Assembly: GCF_041529975.1 (NCBI RefSeq)
Contig: NZ_CP168030.1
Span: 2,356,001-2,420,000, forward strand
Direction of reading: 5' to 3'
DNA length: 64,000 bases
Source: Microbacterium maritypicum
Lineage (GTDB): Bacteria; Actinomycetota; Actinomycetes; Actinomycetales; Microbacteriaceae
Below are positions 48,333 to 58,078 of this stretch, one piece after another; the first letter of the stretch is position 1; every line of letters starts with the position of its first letter. The position numbers were made by a program, and so were the translations under genes. The notes beneath the pieces were generated by a model. It did no database searches, was not told where the DNA came from, and was given only the letters and a program-made list of their open reading frames with translations.

Positions 48333-49748
48333 GTTCGTGATGTCGTCTCCGTAGCGCGGTACCTCGACGGCGAACTCCTGCAGGGCGAGGTCCCGAGCAC
48401 CCGACACGTGAACTCGGTGGTCGCGATCGACGCGTTCGGCATCCCGACCGACCGGCTCTTCACGACACTCGTGACGACAGGCGAGAAGCCGATCCTCGCG
48501 CTCGTCGACGATCCGGAACGCGCCACGCTCCTGCGCGACATCGTGCTCGTCACGAGCGTCGACACACCTCCGCTGCGTCAGGTGCTCTCCGCCGCGCGGA
48601 TCACCGCGATCGTGGGGGCGCACACATCGCAGGAACTGCTCGTGCCCCGGCTCACGGCCCTCCTCGCCGTCGACCAGGCCGCGGAGGCCAGAGCGATCAC
48701 CTCGGCGATGCGGGTTCTCACGCTCGCGGCTCGACGCAGCGGGATCACAGGCGTCATCGCCGAACTCGCACACCGGATCGACGGATGGGCCGTGCTCCTC
48801 GACCGGCACGGCGAGGTGATCACGACCGCCGGTGCGGGAAGCCTGCACATCGACGACGCGATCGCGGTCGCGATCGGCCGGCCCGTCCGCGTGCGTCATC
48901 GAGCACTGCAGGTTCATCCCGTGGGCCCCGGACAGGACGTCACCGCGCAGCTCGTCACCGCCCCGCGCAACGACAGCTCCGGTCGGGGCCGGGAACTCAG
49001 CTCGCAAGCCGCTGCGCTGCTCGATCTGCTCATGAGGACGCGCGACAGCAGCCATCTCGAGCGTCTCGGTCGATCAATGATGCTCGAGACGGTTCTCGAG
49101 GGCGGAGACCGGGCGACGCGCCTCCTCCGCCGCTGGGGTGTGCACGAGCGGACCCTCGTGGGATTCGCTCTGGCGTCCCGCACGAGCGGCGTCGACGTCG
49201 AGCATCTACTCGCACTGTGGCTGGACGAACTCGGCGCCGAGCACGTCTTCACATCGCAGCGCGGACTCATCCAGGGCCTGTTGCGGGAAGAGCACGTGGA
49301 AGAGATCGCGCACCGAGTGGAGGCCTTCGCCTCGACGCTGTACCTCGGCCTCGGACGCCCGGCCGGCACGGACGCACTCGCCCGGAGCGTCGACGAGTCC
49401 CGCCAGGCGTGCGAAGCGGCTCGTGCCGGTGGCGAACGTGTGGTCCGCTACACCGCGATCCCGACCGTGTCGTTCGTGCTCGGGCAACTCGATCGGGAGC
49501 AGGTGGGCAGGGTCGGCCGCCTGCTCGATCCGCTCCGTTCGGGGGATCAAGGGACGGAACTCATCGAGACGCTCCGGGTCTTCCTCGCCACGAACAGTGC
49601 ATGGGGCGAGAGTGCCAGCCGCCTGCGGATCCACCGGCAGACCCTGACCGCTCGCATCCGACGGATCGAGGATCTGATCGGGCTGTCGTTGGCCGATCCG
49701 GACGATCGCGTCGCCGCGTGGCTCGCGCTGCGCGCGTCGGACGGCTGA
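48330..49748 (+). CDS. PucR family transcriptional regulator
   Basis: The 472-residue protein has an N-terminal purine-catabolism-type domain (LLQGEVPSTRHVNSVV; VLSAARITAIVGAH), a middle GGDEF-like part and a C-terminal helix-turn-helix of the HTH_30/PucR type (ESASRLRIHRQTLTARIRRIEDL). It is divergent from the dehydrogenase/permease operon and likely controls it. The inducer is unknown, possibly an amine or alcohol substrate of that pair. Confidence 0.84.
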   Translation: MVRDVVSVARYLDGELLQGEVPSTRHVNSVVAIDAFGIPTDRLFTTLVTTGEKPILALVDDPERATLLRDIVLVTSVDTPPLRQVLSAARITAIVGAHTSQELLVPRLTALLAVDQAAEARAITSAMRVLTLAARRSGITGVIAELAHRIDGWAVLLDRHGEVITTAGAGSLHIDDAIAVAIGRPVRVRHRALQVHPVGPGQDVTAQLVTAPRNDSSGRGRELSSQAAALLDLLMRTRDSSHLERLGRSMMLETVLEGGDRATRLLRRWGVHERTLVGFALASRTSGVDVEHLLALWLDELGAEHVFTSQRGLIQGLLREEHVEEIAHRVEAFASTLYLGLGRPAGTDALARSVDESRQACEAARAGGERVVRYTAIPTVSFVLGQLDREQVGRVGRLLDPLRSGDQGTELIETLRVFLATNSAWGESASRLRIHRQTLTARIRRIEDLIGLSLADPDDRVAAWLALRASDG

Positions 49749-49767
49749 GAGTCACCGGAGCGTTCGC

Positions 49768-50256
49768 TCAGCGCGCGGCGCCCTCCAGCGTTCCTTCGAT
49801 CTGTCCGGCCGGATCGAACAGCACGCAGTAGACGGTGCGCCCGTAGGGCTGGTCCCACGTCTCTTCCGCCGGGGGGATCGGGTACACGCCGAGCGCGGAC
49901 GCCTCCCGCTGCACTCCGACGAAGGCCGTGAACGCATCCCCGACGCACTCGGCGGAGGCTGCCTCGACCGCCTGCTGCGAGAAGGTGCCGTCGGGCATCT
50001 CGATCTCGTGGAAGACCTCTTCGTCGTGGGGTTCGGCGCAGGGGACGACTTCCGCGTCTTCGGGCAGGCCGCTGGTGGCTTCGAGGCGACAGTCACCGAC
50101 CGTCATCGCGGGCGTCTCGACCTTCGCGACACCAGCGCCGTCGCCGGTCGCACTGCGTTCAGGAGAGGGGTCAGAGGTCCCGCAGCCGGTCAGGGCGACC
50201 GCGAGCGTCAGGGCGCACGCGGCGAACAGCAGAGACGGTCGTTCGTACAGCTTCAT
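49768..50256 (-). CDS. septum-formation-type lipoprotein
   Basis: The 162-residue protein has a lipobox LTGC with C25 and then a linker and a domain starting TVGDCRLEATSG, with paired Cys (GDC, VPC, AEC, VYC), typical of the septum formation family. A role in division is not proven. GAAGGA lies before the ATG at 50256; the frame extends further upstream without a better start. It is downstream of def. Confidence 0.7.
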   Translation of the reverse strand: MKLYERPSLLFAACALTLAVALTGCGTSDPSPERSATGDGAGVAKVETPAMTVGDCRLEATSGLPEDAEVVPCAEPHDEEVFHEIEMPDGTFSQQAVEAASAECVGDAFTAFVGVQREASALGVYPIPPAEETWDQPYGRTVYCVLFDPAGQIEGTLEGAAR

Positions 50257-50307
50257 CTTGATCTTCCTTCGTGCCTTCGGGGACACGATCTCCACTCGTG
50301 CTGCGGC

Positions 50308-50874
50308 TCAGCCCTCGAGGTCGTCAACACCGGGCATCCAGCTCGCCCCCGGACGTCCCCATCCGCGCTTGCGTGCGATCTTCTGCACCGTCTTCCAATC
50401 GCCGTCGGAGAGACGATCCACATAGAGGATGCCGTCGAGGTGATCGAACTCGTGCTGCATGATCCGGGCACGCCACCCGTCCACGTCGATCGTGACCGGT
50501 CGGCCGTCCAGATCCGTCGCCGTCACGTGCACCCGCTCCGAGCGACGCAGGGGGAAACGCTCACCGGGGAACGAGAGGCAGCCCTCGGATTCGAGGTCGG
50601 GGTCGGGGTCGCCCGGTTCGAGCGGCACCATCCACAGCTCAGGGTTGATGAGCACGCCGCGCCAGGGCTGATCGTCGTCGTCCACGTAGGCGTAGGTGTA
50701 GATGCGCAGGGGCACGCCGACCTGCGGCGCCGCCAGCCCGACGCCCGGAGCGGTGTCCATCGTCTCGAACATGTCGGCGACGAGCGTGCGGATGTCGTCG
50801 GTGATCTCGTCGACGGGGGATGCGGGGGAGTGCAGGACGGGGTCGCCCATGATGCGAATCGGAAGTACAGCCAC
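50308..50874 (-). CDS. def: peptide deformylase
   Basis: The 188-residue metalloenzyme removes the formyl group from nascent proteins. It has all three motifs: GVGLAAPQ, EGCLSFPG and QHEFDHLDG (HExxH type), with the metal Cys and two His. The GTG start is supported by a leaderless promoter. Confidence 0.95.
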   Translation of the reverse strand: MAVLPIRIMGDPVLHSPASPVDEITDDIRTLVADMFETMDTAPGVGLAAPQVGVPLRIYTYAYVDDDDQPWRGVLINPELWMVPLEPGDPDPDLESEGCLSFPGERFPLRRSERVHVTATDLDGRPVTIDVDGWRARIMQHEFDHLDGILYVDRLSDGDWKTVQKIARKRGWGRPGASWMPGVDDLEG

Positions 50875-50886
50875 GTCACAACCCTA
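50872..50886 (-). promoter_or_regulatory. -10 element and leaderless start of def
   Basis: On the minus strand TAGGGT is followed by six bases and the GTG at 50874. Confidence 0.58.
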
Positions 50887-50905
50887 GTCGGCGGCGCTCG
50901 CCCGG

Positions 50906-50920
50906 TAGGCTCGTACCGTG
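50906..50920 (+). promoter_or_regulatory. -10 element and leaderless start of the DMT gene
   Basis: TAGGCT at 50906-50911 is followed by six bases and the GTG at 50918. The two start codons (50874 and 50918) leave only 43 bases between them, with two opposite promoters. Confidence 0.6.
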
Positions 50921-52039
50921 ACTGCTGGGGTGTGGATGAACGGGGCCGAACAGGTCGGCGATCAACTCGTGGGAGCCTTCCAGAACCCCGGCATCCTGCT
51001 CGGGATCCCCCTGGCCCTCGCCGGAGCGGTCTTCATGTCGCTCGGCGCGCAATACCAGCACCGAGGAGTGGAGAAGGTCGAGCGCCTCAGCGGCGCCGAT
51101 GGGGCATCGGGGCTGAGTTTCGACCAGTTGAAACGACTGCTCACACGGCCCTCCTGGCTCGTCGGAACGCTCATGCTCGGCCTCGCGGTGGTCTGTCAGC
51201 TCGCGGCCCTCGTCCAGGCGCCGCTGATCGTCGTGCAGCCGCTCGGTGCCATCGCGCTCGTCATCACGACGCTTTTGAACGCGAGAGTCTCCGGTCACAG
51301 TCCGACGAGACAATCGCTCACAGCCATAGCCTGCTGCGTCGGCGGTATCTTCCTCTTCGTCTTCTTCGCCGCGATCTACGCGACGGAGCAGGAGGTCACC
51401 GAGCGCGAGCTCTTCGTGATTCTCGCCCTCCTGCTCGTCGTCATCATCATCCTCGGAGCCTGCTGGCTGATACTCCGCCACCGCATGCGGGCGCTGTTCT
51501 ACGTGGTGGGCGCCGGTGTGCTCTACGGCTTCGTCGCCACCCTCGCCAAGGTGATCATCAAGCGCATCGAGGCCGGTCAGTTCGAGTGGATCACCGCGAT
51601 CTGCGTGCTCGCGCTCCTGGCCGCGGCCGCGGTCGGCGGGTACTTCGTGCAGACCGCCTACAGTTCGGGCCCGCCTGACCTGGTGATCGCCGGCCTCACG
51701 GTCGTCGATCCGCTCGTCGCGGTTCTGATCGGCATGGTCGTTCTCGGCGAGGCCGCGGCCGCACCGCCGTGGGTCATGGTGATCTTCGCGATCGCCGGAG
51801 CCATCGCCGTGTGGGGAGTGGTGGGTCTCGCCCGTTACCACCCACAGGTGCTCAGCGACAGCCAGGAGCTGGGAATCGAGCGCGGGAGCACGCCGACCGG
51901 GCAGGGGGCGTCCGCAGAAGCCTCCTCCTCGCGGACGACAGCCGTCGACGCGACGGAACGCGAACGTCCGGAGAGCTCCGAGAGCCCGGATGACGGCGAC
52001 CTTCCACCGCGGCGCTCCGGTCCCACCGAGCAGCAGTAG
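50918..52039 (+). CDS. DMT family membrane transporter
   Basis: The 373-residue protein has about nine or ten membrane helices (ILLGIPLALAGAVFMSLGAQYQH at the first) and a hydrophilic, Ser/Glu/Arg-rich C-terminal tail of about 60 residues. It belongs to the drug/metabolite transporter group. The substrate is unknown. The start is fixed by the promoter. Its end faces the pgl gene at 34 bases. Confidence 0.8.
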   Translation: MTAGVWMNGAEQVGDQLVGAFQNPGILLGIPLALAGAVFMSLGAQYQHRGVEKVERLSGADGASGLSFDQLKRLLTRPSWLVGTLMLGLAVVCQLAALVQAPLIVVQPLGAIALVITTLLNARVSGHSPTRQSLTAIACCVGGIFLFVFFAAIYATEQEVTERELFVILALLLVVIIILGACWLILRHRMRALFYVVGAGVLYGFVATLAKVIIKRIEAGQFEWITAICVLALLAAAAVGGYFVQTAYSSGPPDLVIAGLTVVDPLVAVLIGMVVLGEAAAAPPWVMVIFAIAGAIAVWGVVGLARYHPQVLSDSQELGIERGSTPTGQGASAEASSSRTTAVDATERERPESSESPDDGDLPPRRSGPTEQQ

Positions 52040-52072
52040 CTGCACGAGCGAGGGCCGTGAGTGACGCGCCGG

Positions 52073-52852
52073 TCAGTACGCCTGATCGATGAGGTCGGGT
52101 GAGACCTCGGAAGCGGCGGCCTCATCCACGAAGAACACGGTGCGCTTGCGCCCCTTGGCGCCGGCCGCCGGCACGCTCGTGTAGCTCGCACCGGCGAGGG
52201 CGAGTCCGAGTGCCGAGGCCTTGTCGGCGCCGGTGAGCACGAGCCACACCCGTTTCGACGAGTTGAGCACCGGACGGGTGAGCGTGACGCGCTCGGGCGG
52301 GGGCTTCGGAGAGTCGCGGACGGCGAGCGCAGCGGCGTCGGTGACCGTGACCTCCTCCCGATCCGGGAACAGCGAGGCGATGTGTCCGTCCGGACCGACG
52401 CCCAGGAAGCAGACGGCGAATGACGGCCACGGGTGCTCGTCGGTGCCGAAACGGGCGAGTTCGGCGGCGTAGGCCGCGGCCGACTCGTCGAGCGTGAGTC
52501 CGGTCTCGGGCCCCGCCACCTCGTGCACGTTCTCGGTGGGCACGGGGATGTGGTCGAGGAGAGCCCGGCGCGACTGCAGGGAGTTCCTGTCCGCGTCGTC
52601 TCGCGGCACGAACCTCTCGTCACCCCACCAGAAGTGCACGAGTGACCAGTCGATCGCGGCGGACCGCGGATCGTCAGCCGCGGCGCGGAGCACGGCACCG
52701 CCCATCGAACCACCCGTGAGGGCGATGTGGGCGACTCGACCGTTCCGTGTGCGCGCCCGAACACGCGTGAGGAAACGGTCTGCTACTCGGGCGGCGAGGG
52801 CGGCGGGGGTGGATTCCACCACGACCCGCTTCTCTGCGGACGATACCGGCAT
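52073..52852 (-). CDS. pgl: 6-phosphogluconolactonase
   Basis: The 259-residue enzyme hydrolyses 6-phosphogluconolactone in the oxidative pentose phosphate path. It has HIALTGGSMGG, HFWWGDERFVPRDDADRN and FLGVGPDGHIASLFP. The ATG at 52852 is preferred to a GTG at 52861 that overlaps the opcA stop, because GGAGA is spaced for the ATG. It is the last gene of the leftward operon. Confidence 0.92.
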   Translation of the reverse strand: MPVSSAEKRVVVESTPAALAARVADRFLTRVRARTRNGRVAHIALTGGSMGGAVLRAAADDPRSAAIDWSLVHFWWGDERFVPRDDADRNSLQSRRALLDHIPVPTENVHEVAGPETGLTLDESAAAYAAELARFGTDEHPWPSFAVCFLGVGPDGHIASLFPDREEVTVTDAAALAVRDSPKPPPERVTLTRPVLNSSKRVWLVLTGADKASALGLALAGASYTSVPAAGAKGRKRTVFFVDEAAASEVSPDLIDQAY

Positions 52853-52857
52853 CGACG

Positions 52858-53793
52858 TCACTCTCCAGTCTCGGGCGGACCCAGTTTCTCCCAGCCCTCG
52901 GTGATGACTCGACCGTACAGGACATCGGGGTCGAGCCTGCGCAGCTCCTCCGCGAGGCATTCGCGGAGCGTGCGGCGCGGCAGGTGGAGGTCGTGGTTCG
53001 GCTGATCCGGCTGCGTGAGGATGGCGATGCCGGGCGAAGGCCGCTCGAGCAGGATGTCGCCGGAGGCGCGGGTCAGACGGACCGACTTGATGCCCTCCTG
53101 CCAGTGCTCGGGGTTCTCGTACGACCAGCGCACGCGAACGCCCAGAGCCATCTGCAGCCAGGCGGCGAGCAGCGCGGTCGACGGAGAAGCCGACCCACCG
53201 CGCACCTCGACACCCGTGATGGGTTCGTACGGCGGCTGATCGAGCACAGCGGCCAGCTGCTCCCGCCAGTGCGTCAGACGCGTCCAGGCGAGGTCCGTGT
53301 CCCCGGGGGCGTGGGTGCGTCCGAGCAGCGCGAGCCGATCGCGCACGTCGGGCGAGGTGGCGGCATCGGTGATGCGGCGCTGGGCGATGCGGCCGAGCGG
53401 TGACGTCGACGGCGAGGTCGGAGCATCCTCCGGCCACCAGGCGACCACGGGAGCGTCGGGCAGGAGGAGACCGGTGATCAGGCTCTCTTCGTTGCTCGCG
53501 GCGTCCCCGTAGGCTCGCAGCACGACGACCTCGCTCGCGCCGGCGTCGCCGCCCACGCGGATCTGGGCATCGAGGCGGGAATCGCCGTCGCCCGTGGTGA
53601 TGACGATGACGCGCATGGGGTGTTCACGCGATGCGTCGTTGGCCGCATCGATGGCCGCTTCGGCGACACCGTTGCGGGCGGCGATGACCAGGGTGAGCAC
53701 ACGGCCGAGGGCGACGGCGCCGCCCTCTTCGCGTACCTTGACGAGCTGCTTGGCGACCTGACTGACGGTCGTGTCGGGAAGGTCGATGATCAC
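52858..53793 (-). CDS. opcA: glucose-6-phosphate dehydrogenase assembly protein OpcA
   Basis: The 311-residue protein is needed for G6PDH activity or assembly in cyanobacteria and actinobacteria. It has the OpcA-type features IIDLPDTTVSQVAKQL at the N-terminus and VVAWWPEDAP. The GTG at 53793 overlaps the zwf stop by GTGA. No catalytic motif is expected. Confidence 0.92.
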   Translation of the reverse strand: MIIDLPDTTVSQVAKQLVKVREEGGAVALGRVLTLVIAARNGVAEAAIDAANDASREHPMRVIVITTGDGDSRLDAQIRVGGDAGASEVVVLRAYGDAASNEESLITGLLLPDAPVVAWWPEDAPTSPSTSPLGRIAQRRITDAATSPDVRDRLALLGRTHAPGDTDLAWTRLTHWREQLAAVLDQPPYEPITGVEVRGGSASPSTALLAAWLQMALGVRVRWSYENPEHWQEGIKSVRLTRASGDILLERPSPGIAILTQPDQPNHDLHLPRRTLRECLAEELRRLDPDVLYGRVITEGWEKLGPPETGE

Positions 53794-55340
53794 GGGCGTC
53801 TCCAGACTCGTCCGTCGCGGGCCAGCAGGTCGTCGGCGGATGCCGGACCCCACGAGCCCGGAGCGTACTGCTCCACCGGACCGCCGACGGCCGCCCAGTA
53901 CTTCTCCACGGGGTCGAGGATCTTCCAGGAGAGCTCGACCTCCTCGTGCCGCGGGAACAGCGGCGGGTCGCCCAGGAGGACGTCGAGGATCAGACGCTCG
54001 TAGGCCTCGGGGCTCGCCTCGGTGAAGGCGTGGCCGTAGCCGAAGTCCATCGTGACGTCGCGCACGTTGCTCCCGCTGCCGGGCACCTTGGATCCGAAGC
54101 GGATCGTCACACCCTCATCGGGCTGCACACGGATGACGAGCGCGTTCTGCCCGAGCTCCGAGGCGTTGCCACGCCCGAACAGGTGCTGCGGAGCCCGCTT
54201 GAAGACCACGGCGATCTCGGTCACGCGGCGTCCGAGACGCTTGCCGGTCCGCAGGTAGAACGGCACGTCGGCCCATCGGCGGGTGTCGATCTCGAGCTTG
54301 ATGGCCGCATACGTCTCGGTGGTGGAGTCGGGGTTCATGCCCTCCTCATCCAGGAAGCCGGTGACCTTGTCACCGCCCTGCCACCCGCCCGCGTACTGGC
54401 CGCGAGCCGTGGCGAGGGAGAGGTCGTCCGGCACGTGCACCGCGGCGAGCACCTTCTCCTTCTCGGCACGCAGGTGCTCCGCCGAGAGGCTGATGGGCTC
54501 CTCCATCGCGGTGAGCGCGAGCAGCTGCAGCAGGTGGTTCTGGATCACGTCGCGCGCGGCGCCGATACCGTCGTAGTACCCGGCGCGACCGCCGACGCCG
54601 ATGTCCTCGGCCATCGTGATCTGCACATGGTCGACGTAGTTGCGGTTCCAGATCGGCTCGTACAGCTCGTTCGCGAAGCGCAGCGCCAGGATGTTCTGGA
54701 CCGTCTCCTTGCCCAGGTAGTGGTCGATGCGGAAGATCGAGTCCGCGGGGAACGCGACCTCGAGCGCCGCGTTGAGCGCGCGGGCGGATTCGAGGTCATG
54801 CCCGAACGGCTTCTCGATCACGACGCGACGCCAGCGTTCGTCATCATCGCTGTTCTCGCCGACGAGACCCGAATCCTTCAGCTGCTTCGCGACGAGCGGG
54901 AAGTCCTTCGGCGGGATCGACAGGTAGAACGCGTGGTTCCCCATCGTGCCGCGTTCCACGTCGAGCTTCTCGATGGTCTCGCGGAGCTTGCGGAACGAGT
55001 CGGGGTTGTCGAACTCACCCGACACGAACCGGATGCCCTGAAGCAGCTGCGTCCAGGTCTCCTCACGGAACGGCGTACGGGCGTGCTCCTTGACCGCGTC
55101 GTAGACGACCTGGGCGAAGTCCTGGTCCTCCCAGTCGCGGCGAGCGAACCCGACGAGGGCGAACCCCGGCGGGAGCAGACCGCGGTTGGCGAGATCGTAG
55201 ACCGCGGGCATCAGCTTCTTGCGTGACAGGTCTCCGGTGACGCCGAAGATCACGAGAGCGCTGGGCCCCGCGATCCGGTTGAGACGACGGTCATCGGGGT
55301 CACGCAGCGGGTTGTGCCCGCGCGAGATGGGAACAGACAT
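53790..55340 (-). CDS. zwf: glucose-6-phosphate 1-dehydrogenase
   Basis: The 516-residue enzyme oxidises glucose 6-phosphate to the lactone and makes NADPH. It has the dinucleotide motif GVTGDLSRKKLMPA and the active site RIDHYLGKE. It is placed with opcA and pgl after it, so the oxidative arm is encoded as a block. The next enzyme, 6-phosphogluconate dehydrogenase, is not in the window. Confidence 0.95.
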   Translation of the reverse strand: MSVPISRGHNPLRDPDDRRLNRIAGPSALVIFGVTGDLSRKKLMPAVYDLANRGLLPPGFALVGFARRDWEDQDFAQVVYDAVKEHARTPFREETWTQLLQGIRFVSGEFDNPDSFRKLRETIEKLDVERGTMGNHAFYLSIPPKDFPLVAKQLKDSGLVGENSDDDERWRRVVIEKPFGHDLESARALNAALEVAFPADSIFRIDHYLGKETVQNILALRFANELYEPIWNRNYVDHVQITMAEDIGVGGRAGYYDGIGAARDVIQNHLLQLLALTAMEEPISLSAEHLRAEKEKVLAAVHVPDDLSLATARGQYAGGWQGGDKVTGFLDEEGMNPDSTTETYAAIKLEIDTRRWADVPFYLRTGKRLGRRVTEIAVVFKRAPQHLFGRGNASELGQNALVIRVQPDEGVTIRFGSKVPGSGSNVRDVTMDFGYGHAFTEASPEAYERLILDVLLGDPPLFPRHEEVELSWKILDPVEKYWAAVGGPVEQYAPGSWGPASADDLLARDGRVWRRP

Positions 55341-55361
55341 GGGTGGGGGATTCTCCTGCTG

Positions 55362-56969
55362 TTACTTCTGTGCGGCTTCGAAGAGGGCGAGCACGTCGTC
55401 CGAGGACTCGGTGATCGTCAGCGTGACGACCGGGCGGCCGTGCTCGGCGAGCACGGCCGCGTCACCGGCGGCCTGGGCCTGGATGAGCTGCCCGAAGGTG
55501 AACGGGCGATCCGGGATCTCGAGATCGACCTCGGTGCGCTCCAGGATCTGCAGGAACACGCCCTGCGCCGGTCCGCCCTTGTGATACTGGCCGGTCGAGT
55601 GCAGGAAACGCGGGCCCCATCCGAACGTGGTGGGGCGACCCGAGTCCGCGGCGACGAGCTCGCGCAGGCCCTGAAGCTGCGGAACCTCGAGGCGGTTGAC
55701 GTATGCCTGGATGGACACGTAGCCATCGGCGGGGAGCTGGGCCCAGAGCGCATCGAGCACACCTTCGACGGTGCCGGAGGCGGCTAGGGCGGTGTCGGAC
55801 AAACGCACCTCGACACCGTTCTCGACGAATGCCGGAGCAGTCGGCTCCGGACGGGCATCGAGAAGGCCGCGGGCGGCGATCTTCGCCGACTCCACGTCAG
55901 GCTGATCGAAAGGATTGATCCGGAGCAGGTGACCGGCGATCGCGGTCGCATACTCCCAGACGATGAGCTGCGCACCCAGGGTGCCGCTCACGAGGATCTC
56001 GCCCTCGTGGCGCTCGTGCAGGTGGAACTCGTTGGCGTCGTCGACCAGGCGGACGATCTGCAGGTCGGCGGGCACCGGGTCGAGTTCAGGAGAGACCGGG
56101 AGCAGGACCACCGGGAGGATGCCGGTGCCGTCCTTGCCGGTGGATTCGGCGATGAGCTGCTCGATCCAGTCCGGCAGACCCTTGATGTGCGTGCCGTCGG
56201 TGATCAGACCGAGCTTGTCGCGTCGCGGGTTCGTTGCGGCGATCGCTGCGCCGAGGCGGAGCGCGGGGTTCTCGGCGGAGTCCACCGCGACCTCGAGCGA
56301 AGACGCTTCGGCTTCGTTCAGCAGCTCGTCGATGTCGACGCCCGCGAGGCCCGAAGGCACCAGGCCGAAAGCGGTGAGTGCCGAGTAGCGGCCGCCGACG
56401 TTCGGGTCCGCATTGAAGACGCGGTATCCCGCTTCGCGGGCCGAGACATCGAGCGGCGAACCCGGGTCGGTCACGACGACGATGCGCTCCACGGGGTCGA
56501 TTCCGAGATCGCGGAACGCGGCCTCGAACGTGCGGCGCTGCGAATCGGTCTCGACGGTGGAGCCCGACTTCGACGACACGACCAGCACGGTGTCGGTGAG
56601 CCCCTCGTCGAGAGCGGCGAGCACCTGGCCGGGGGCCGTGGAGTCGAGGATCGTCAGCGGCACACCCGCGGTCTGCGCGATGACCTCGGGCGCGAGCGAG
56701 GAGCCGCCCATGCCGGCGAGGATCACGCGGGTGACGCCCTTGGCGTTCAGATCGGCGCGCAGGGCGACGATATCGGCGACGAGCGGGCGGGAGACCGAGA
56801 CGGCCTCCACCCAGCCGAGGCGCACGGCGGCCTCGGCCTCGGCGGCCGCACCCCAGAGGGTGGGGTCGCCCCCGGTGATGCGCGAGGCGACGAGATCGTG
56901 GACCAGGCTGGGCACGGTCTCATCGATCGCGGCTCGCGCCGCGCCGGACGTGTGGATCGAGAAGGTCAT
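55362..56969 (-). CDS. pgi: glucose-6-phosphate isomerase
   Basis: The 535-residue enzyme interconverts glucose and fructose 6-phosphate, linking glycolysis and the pentose phosphate path. It has the SIS-like folds with [15 protein letters not shown] and [12 protein letters not shown]. The start overlaps the tal stop as ATGA, and zwf begins 21 bases on. Its position inside the tkt-zwf run is a variation on the usual tkt-tal-zwf order. Confidence 0.92.
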   Translation of the reverse strand: MTFSIHTSGAARAAIDETVPSLVHDLVASRITGGDPTLWGAAAEAEAAVRLGWVEAVSVSRPLVADIVALRADLNAKGVTRVILAGMGGSSLAPEVIAQTAGVPLTILDSTAPGQVLAALDEGLTDTVLVVSSKSGSTVETDSQRRTFEAAFRDLGIDPVERIVVVTDPGSPLDVSAREAGYRVFNADPNVGGRYSALTAFGLVPSGLAGVDIDELLNEAEASSLEVAVDSAENPALRLGAAIAATNPRRDKLGLITDGTHIKGLPDWIEQLIAESTGKDGTGILPVVLLPVSPELDPVPADLQIVRLVDDANEFHLHERHEGEILVSGTLGAQLIVWEYATAIAGHLLRINPFDQPDVESAKIAARGLLDARPEPTAPAFVENGVEVRLSDTALAASGTVEGVLDALWAQLPADGYVSIQAYVNRLEVPQLQGLRELVAADSGRPTTFGWGPRFLHSTGQYHKGGPAQGVFLQILERTEVDLEIPDRPFTFGQLIQAQAAGDAAVLAEHGRPVVTLTITESSDDVLALFEAAQK

Positions 56970-58078
56970 CGCTGGGACTCCAGAGCCTCGGCCACCTGAC
57001 CCAGCAGGTCGTGCCAGGAGTCGATGAACTTCGAGACGCCCTCATCCTCCAGGACCTGCGTGACGTCGGTGAGGTCGATGCCCACGGCGGCGAGGTCATC
57101 GAACACCTGGTGCGCCTCCGCGTATCCGCCCGTGATGGTGTCGCCGGTGATGACGCCGTGATCGAACGTCGCCTCGAGGGTCTTCTCGGGCATGGTGTTC
57201 ACCACGCCGTCGGCGACCAGCTCGGTCACGTACAGGGTGTCGGGGAGCGCGGGGTCCTTGACGCCGGTCGAGGCCCACAGCGGACGCTGCAGGTTCGCGC
57301 CGAGCTTGATCAGGTCCTGGGCGCGCTTCTCCGCGAACTTCTGCTCGAAGAGCTCGTAAGCGAGGCGCGCGTTCGCGAGCCCGGCCTTGCTCTTGAGTGC
57401 CTCGGCCTCGGGGGTGCCGATCGCCGACAGCCGCTTGTCGGTCTCGGTGTCGACACGAGACACGAAGAACGAGGCGACGGAATGGATGCTCGACAGGTCG
57501 AAATCGGCGCTGTGTGCGCGCTCCAGACCGGTCAGGTAGGCGTCGATGACCTCGGCGTAGCGCTCCAGGCTGAAGATCAGCGTGACGTTGACGCTGATGC
57601 CGGTCGCGATCGCCTCGGTGATCGCCGGAAGCCCTGCCTTGGTGGCCGGGATCTTGACGAGGAGGTTGGGGCGGTCGATCTTCGACCACAGCTCCTTGGC
57701 CTGAGCGACGGTGCCCGCGGTGTCGTGGGCGAGGTCGGGGGAGACCTCGATCGAGACGCGGCCGTCGACATGTCCCGAGGCCTCCCAGACGGGGCGGAAC
57801 ACATCGAGTGCGGCGCCGACGTCCTGGGTCGTGGCGGCGAACACCGCTTCCTCGGCGCTCGCACCGGAGGCGGCGAGCTCGGTGACCTGTGCGTCGTACG
57901 ACGTGTTGCTCTTGTCGGTGATCGCGTTCGCGAAGATCGTCGGGTTCGTCGTGACGCCGACGACGTTGCGCGACGAGATCAGCTCGGCGAGGTTGCCGGA
58001 GTCGATGCGGGTGCGGGAGAGGTCGTCGAGCCAGATGCTGACACCTGCGGCGGCGAGCTGTGCGGTGGGGGTGCTCAT
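56966..58078 (-). CDS. tal: transaldolase
   Basis: The 370-residue enzyme moves a dihydroxyacetone unit between sugar phosphates. It has [14 protein letters not shown] at the N-terminus and the Schiff-base Lys in LVKIPAT. It is of the longer actinobacterial transaldolase type. Overlaps on both sides are four bases, which couples translation with tkt and pgi. Confidence 0.95.
   Translation of the reverse strand: MSTPTAQLAAAGVSIWLDDLSRTRIDSGNLAELISSRNVVGVTTNPTIFANAITDKSNTSYDAQVTELAASGASAEEAVFAATTQDVGAALDVFRPVWEASGHVDGRVSIEVSPDLAHDTAGTVAQAKELWSKIDRPNLLVKIPATKAGLPAITEAIATGISVNVTLIFSLERYAEVIDAYLTGLERAHSADFDLSSIHSVASFFVSRVDTETDKRLSAIGTPEAEALKSKAGLANARLAYELFEQKFAEKRAQDLIKLGANLQRPLWASTGVKDPALPDTLYVTELVADGVVNTMPEKTLEATFDHGVITGDTITGGYAEAHQVFDDLAAVGIDLTDVTQVLEDEGVSKFIDSWHDLLGQVAEALESQR

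Noticed and set aside
49744..49771. GCTGAG/CTCAGC stem between pucR and the lipoprotein gene
   Set aside because: Six base pairs with a long loop are not a convincing terminator.
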